Source of the DNA: Lytechinus pictus
Taxonomy: Eukaryota > Echinodermata > Echinoidea > Temnopleuroida > Toxopneustidae
Length of the DNA: 64,000 nucleotides
Direction of reading: 5' to 3'
Assembly: GCF_037042905.1 (NCBI RefSeq)
Contig: NC_087252.1
Location: 29,637,994-29,701,993, forward strand
Shown here: in pieces, positions 60,801 through 64,000 of the stretch
How positions within the stretch are numbered: the first letter of the stretch is position 1
Layout: each line of letters begins with the position of its first letter
Position numbers and translations under genes: made by a program
Notes under the pieces: generated by a model
Databases searched by the model: none
What the model was told of the DNA's origin: nothing
The model's input: only the letters and a program-made list of their open reading frames with translations

Positions 60801-61467
60801 AATATAAACTTTAATCGGCTGGGGATAATCAAGTAACATTGTGTGAGCTTATATAGGCCTACTTGGTAGAAGCTTAAAGATTTATTAAAATTAATCTCCA
60901 TCCCATTTCCTGAAAATAGGTCTAAGGGGGTGTTGCAAGAAAATATTTGCGCTCAATTGCAAATATTCTGCTGAAATTTTACAACTGATAGATCAACGTT
61001 AGCTGTAGCAAATCAGATTAAACTTCGTGTTTAAAGGAGCAGATTACCAATCAATCACTAATTTGCAATTAACTACAAGACATGTGATTGATTAAGGGAC
61101 CCAAAATAGACGTGCAATTGATCGCAAGTTTCTTGCAACACCCCATTTAGATACAATTCAAGTCTTTTTCAAGAGAAAGCGAAGGAAATAATGTTAACAG
61201 ACGTTTCTTTATCTTTCAAATTTCAAACCCACAGCTTTCGAGGAATGTGCCTCAAAAAGGAAATGCAGCGAGAGGATCCTCCATGCGTATATGGCCAAGC
61301 ACAAGCCAAAGAAGATACGATACTCCGATAGCAAAGGGCTCTGCGAGTACTACTCTAAGGTCCACAAAGGTGGCCCTGAGGGACCCCACTTGGCTCCTAC
61401 CAAAGCCTTTTGGGATACGGTGGCGTCGTGTTTGGACAGGCTTGAACTGGACCATGCTGAACTTTGA
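57821..61467 (+). CDS. Invertebrate-type (destabilase/i-type) lysozyme-like secreted protein
   Basis: Three exons: 57821-57896, 59450-59629, 61235-61467. All are GT-AG and both introns are phase 1; 489 nt, 162 aa. Expected to act outside the cell on bacterial peptidoglycan. Residues 1 to about 22 are a signal peptide (core WLLFVIFACLGF). CIRCICEAESGC (36-47) is the family's active-site block, with Glu-44 at the catalytic Glu position. The catalytic Asp position in CHEEYTYLPCG (54-64) is Glu-57. CGPLGISYVQW (63-73) matches the CGPxQI segment. The last exon has ECASKRKC, KGLCEYYSKVHKGGPEG and AFWDTVASC, matching the family's CEYARIHNGGPxG region. Ten cysteines. Exon 2 has a CAGCAG tandem acceptor (59447-59452) that could add or drop one residue. 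A polyadenylation signal is at 61591. The paralogue lies head to head at 57187. Activity is uncertain. Confidence 0.88.
58937..59092. mobile_element. CAGGGGAGC-type MITE
   Basis: Ends CAGGGGGAGCGTTTTAAC and CATAAAACGCTTTCCTGG. Carries ATTGCTACGGTAAC (59023-59036) in place of the X-box of its relatives. It lies in intron 1 of the plus-strand lysozyme-like gene. Confidence 0.65.
59101..59292. mobile_element. Related MITE with X-box GTTGCTATGGTAAC
   Basis: Contains TTTCATCAAAGTTGTCAGC on the left and GCTGACAATTTTCATGAAAC on the right. The X-box-like GTTGCTATGGTAAC is at 59219-59232. An internal small palindrome is GTCAGCACTGAC / GTCAGTGCTGAC. Confidence 0.65.
59447..59452 (+). other. NAGNAG tandem splice acceptor (CAGCAG)
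   Basis: Exon 2 of the lysozyme-like gene can start after either CAG. Both keep the frame. Use of the first gives Ala-Gly after the signal-peptide exon, and use of the second gives Gly alone. Confidence 0.6.
59946..60110. mobile_element. CAGGGGAGC-type MITE
   Basis: Left CAGGGCAGCGTTTCATCAAC, right CATTTCATTAAATGCTCCCC as seen near the end. Contains GTTACTATGACAAC (60030-60043) and GTTGTCAGATCTGACAA. It lies in intron 2 of the plus-strand lysozyme-like gene. Confidence 0.65.
60356..60800. mobile_element. Possible ~440 bp element with short inverted ends
   Basis: GGCCCCAAGTCTGC at about 60357 and GCAGACTTGGGGGA at about 60777 are inverted. The minus-strand frame of 163 codons across it has no recognisable family and includes simple tracts. 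Only the inverted ends support an element. Confidence 0.35.
60926..61144. mobile_element. ~219 bp MITE, TIR GGGGTGTTGCAAGAAA
   Basis: Left GGGGGTGTTGCAAGAAA, right TTTCTTGCAACACCCC. Inner CAATTGCAAATA-type words on both sides. It ends 90 bp before lysozyme-like exon 3. Confidence 0.75.
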
Positions 61468-61590
61468 ACCCAATTACGTCATATTCTTTTAGTGGTTATC
61501 ACGCCTGATACTATCTGGCGAGTCACTGCATCTCAGGGATGGAGTGATCATAGAAGAATGTACCGGTAATAGGTCTTCAAAAGTGATGAA

Positions 61591-61596
61591 AATAAA
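61591..61596 (+). terminator. Polyadenylation signal of the plus-strand lysozyme-like gene
   Basis: AATAAA 124 bp after the stop codon at 61465-61467. Confidence 0.6.
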
Positions 61597-61979
61597 TTCA
61601 GAAATTTCCTCTGCTTAAAAAAATATAAAGATTCCACACTGTTTTTTTTTGTTCCGTAAGCCTAAAAAACACAAAACAAAAAAGCAAAAAAAAAAAAAAA
61701 ACACGAATTATCATATTATCGATCATACTTTATAGGCCTATATACAGGCTTACAGCCAGGTAATGCTGATATTTTCACTTACCCTTTGATGTAACTCTTA
61801 TTTCACACTTGAAAGTCCATACCTTTTTAAAAACATGTAAAAGTGAGCATTGTTGAGTCTTCAGGTGGGCGGCATCTAAATTGCAGAAAGAAATTCAAAT
61901 TTCTACAAAATTATCTCCTTTTGATATTTTTCTAGCAATGTAATGGCATCCTGCAATAGAAATTTACTATGACTTAGGG

Positions 61980-63046
61980 AGGGGGGGGGGGGAAGGTTGC
62001 AAAAAATATTTGCAATCAATTGCACATTTCAGATGCAAATTTTCAAGTGATAGATCAATTTCAATTAAATCAAATCACTTTGTAATTGAAGAGTTTGTGT
62101 GCAAAAGCTAGGGTTAGGTCCACTTTGGACCATTCCGAGAAAAATCCCCTTTTTTTTAATTCTCATTTATTGCAATATTCATATGAGAAACTATATTGTC
62201 ATGATGTTCTACCCTATCACGCGAACATAAAACTGGGTATAAAAGAAATCTACCTGTCTTCAATTCTTTTTATATATTTTTTTTCAAAAATTATCATTGT
62301 GGACCAAACCCCTTTTGCAAGCAAACTGAAATGAATCCGATTTTTTTTAAATAAAAAAGTGATTTTACTTCGCCACTTTCTATCACGTTTTAATGTAAAT
62401 TTCAAATTTTCTTTGGTATCATCAGAGCGACTAAGAATCTATAGGGAGACAGAAAAGAATAAAATTTATGAAAAATTGATCTCACCCCTTTTGATAAATA
62501 AGCTCTTCAGGAGAGTTTGGTTGCAAACGGGAGGTCCACTCCAAGAAAATCATTTTTTTTAAAATTCCATATTGCAATATTCTTATGCAAAACTAAATTT
62601 TCACCGTACCATGTGAACATAAAATTGGGTAAAAAAAAAATATACCATTCTTCATATTTTTCTTTAAATATTCTTTTCCAAAAATAAATCTTTGTGGACC
62701 TAACCCACTTTGCAACCAAACTAAAAAGGGCCTAACCCCTCTTGAAAAAAAGGTGATTTTTCTTTGCCATTTTTGTTCACTTTTTAATGAGAATTTCAAC
62801 TAAGTTTTCTTTGGTATCATCTTATAGAGCTACTAAAAGTCTTTACATTGAGACCAAAAAAAAAAAATCAAATTTGATGAAAAATGGCCCTAGCCCCTTT
62901 TGCAACTGAGCTCTTCAATTGCTGGTGCAAGAAGCAGTATCAACTGCAAATTTGCAATGACAATGAAATGCCTGACTTTCAATTGATGTTTTCCGATAAA
63001 ATTGACTTACGACCAATATTGCAAGTTTCTTGCAAAAACCTCGAGT
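61980..63046. mobile_element. ~1.07 kb relative of the TTGCAAGAAA MITE with internal tandem repeat
   Basis: The left end has GGTTGCAAAAAATATTTGC and the right end GCAAGTTTCTTGCAAAAACC. A segment of about 410 bp starting GGTCCACTTTGGACC... at about 62118 recurs from about 62533. Shared words are TTGCAATATTC, GAACATAAAATTGGGTA, TTGTGGACC and TTTCTTTGGTATCATC. No protein of known family. Confidence 0.55.
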
Positions 63047-63298
63047 CGCACTTAAATTCTAGTTGCGTGCGGTAAAGGGGACGTGCGGTTGCCATCAATA
63101 ACCTAATGCGTTAATTGAATAACAAAATAAAGCATGGCCCTAAGTCACACTTCATTCCTTGTGAAACGCCAAGACATATTATCGTGTGCAAAGTTCAGTT
63201 GATTAGACCTCTACCCTCAAACAGGTCCACGACCAAGAAAAACATGTGATGGGAGAAAAATACATTTAAATATATGTATAACGAAATCAGGACCCATG

Positions 63299-63558
63299 CA
63301 GTCTTACAAAGAGTTTCGATTGATTCAATCAAACACAACTATGGACAACCAGTAACGTCAACATCTAAAATGCAAATTTGTTCAAAATAGTTTCTAGATA
63401 AGATAATCATACATTCATCGTCCTCTTAAAGATTATGTGTGATTCTTTTTGTTCACTAAAGCGATTGTGCTAATTTCAAGTCGAGAATATATGGTATGGA
63501 TGAATTTCCATGCAGTTGAGATTGATTGGATCAATCTTAACTGTTTGTAAGACGGGGC
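63299..63558. mobile_element. CGTCTTACAAAG MITE, copy 4
   Basis: Starts AGTCTTACAAAGAGTTTCG and ends ATCTTAACTGTTTGTAAGAC. Internal TGTTCAAAATAGTTTCTAG matches the other copies. Confidence 0.7.
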
Positions 63559-63832
63559 TCAGATAGCTCTTTCGCCCAATATATCGGGTACCCTCATTAA
63601 TTTGGCTCAGTACGCCACTGAGCTAATAGACTACTAGTAATAGTAATATCAACGCCAGTATTACGACTCTTGTGTGTGTTTACAGGAACACTAGTGTGTG
63701 TATACGTGTTATAGCGCCAGCTTGTGGCAGTTGACGTGTTGACGATAATGACTTTGTGAACAATTATTAATCTACCTCTTTTGCAGCGCCGTGTCAATTA
63801 AATCATGATGTTCTGATAATAAATGGTGGGAA

Positions 63833-64000
63833 CTTAAAGGGGAAGTTCACCCTGAAGAAAATGTTGTTGTAAAAATAGCAGAAAAAATAATAAAACATAT
63901 TGGTGAAGGTGTAAGGAATATCCATTAAAGATTAAAAAAGATATTATGTTTACTTTCGGATTTGTGACGTTATAAACAAGCAGCTACACCATAATTATTT
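63833..64000. mobile_element. Foldback element running off the window end
   Basis: Starts CTTAAAGGGGAAGTTCACCC, resembling the left ends at 1636 and 55738. Only the first 168 bp are inside the window. Confidence 0.45.

Noticed and set aside
60410-60901. 163-codon minus-strand frame
   Set aside because: No recognisable family, low-complexity segments, and it lies in a possible element with inverted ends.

Overview
The window looks like nuclear DNA from an invertebrate deuterostome, most likely a sea urchin-like echinoderm. The evidence is GT-AG split genes with kilobase introns, AT-rich spacers, dense foldback and hAT-type transposons, tRNA-derived SINEs, long trinucleotide microsatellites, and gene content that includes a Pax/eyegone-type gene and invertebrate-type lysozymes. 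The species cannot be fixed from sequence alone; a hemichordate or another echinoderm class remains possible. No bacterial features, CRISPR arrays or rRNA genes were seen.

Five genes could be built exon by exon with matching splice phases. (1) Positions 8070-16770 (+): an eight-exon paired-box/homeobox gene, best matched by eye to eyegone (eyg). The second half of its paired domain is canonical and the first half is strongly diverged. (2) Positions 22802-32983 (+): a homologue of the uncharacterised vertebrate protein CXorf65, five exons, with one exon duplicated in tandem. (3) Positions 40913-45455 (+): a cytosolic HSP70 ending in EEVD, with one coding intron and a probable non-coding first exon behind a heat-shock-element/TATA promoter. 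(4) Positions 57187-50515 (-) and (5) 57821-61467 (+): two invertebrate-type (destabilase/i-type) lysozyme-like secreted proteins, arranged head to head with 633 bp between their start codons. Each has three exons with phase-1 introns. One has lost the catalytic Glu and the other has a changed catalytic Asp.

Layout: 1-7900 spacer with microsatellites and foldback elements; 7950-16770 eyg-type gene; 16771-22650 spacer with SINEs and a hAT-like element nested in another; 22658-33008 CXorf65 homologue, with a 4.9 kb first intron full of repeats; 33009-39480 spacer; 39490-45675 HSP70; 45676-50460 spacer with a 1.19 kb transposon; 50515-57187 and 57821-61596 the lysozyme pair; 61600-64000 repeats.

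The genes do not form a pathway. The lysozyme pair is the only functional cluster: two divergent secreted proteins that may share a promoter. Much of the rest is transposon-derived. At least six insertions have 8-bp target duplications (seven with one imperfect case), which suggests hAT-type elements. Two 1.19 kb elements in opposite orientation have TTA duplications, as expected for PIF/Harbinger-type elements. Several insertions sit inside other elements, so part of their relative order can be read.
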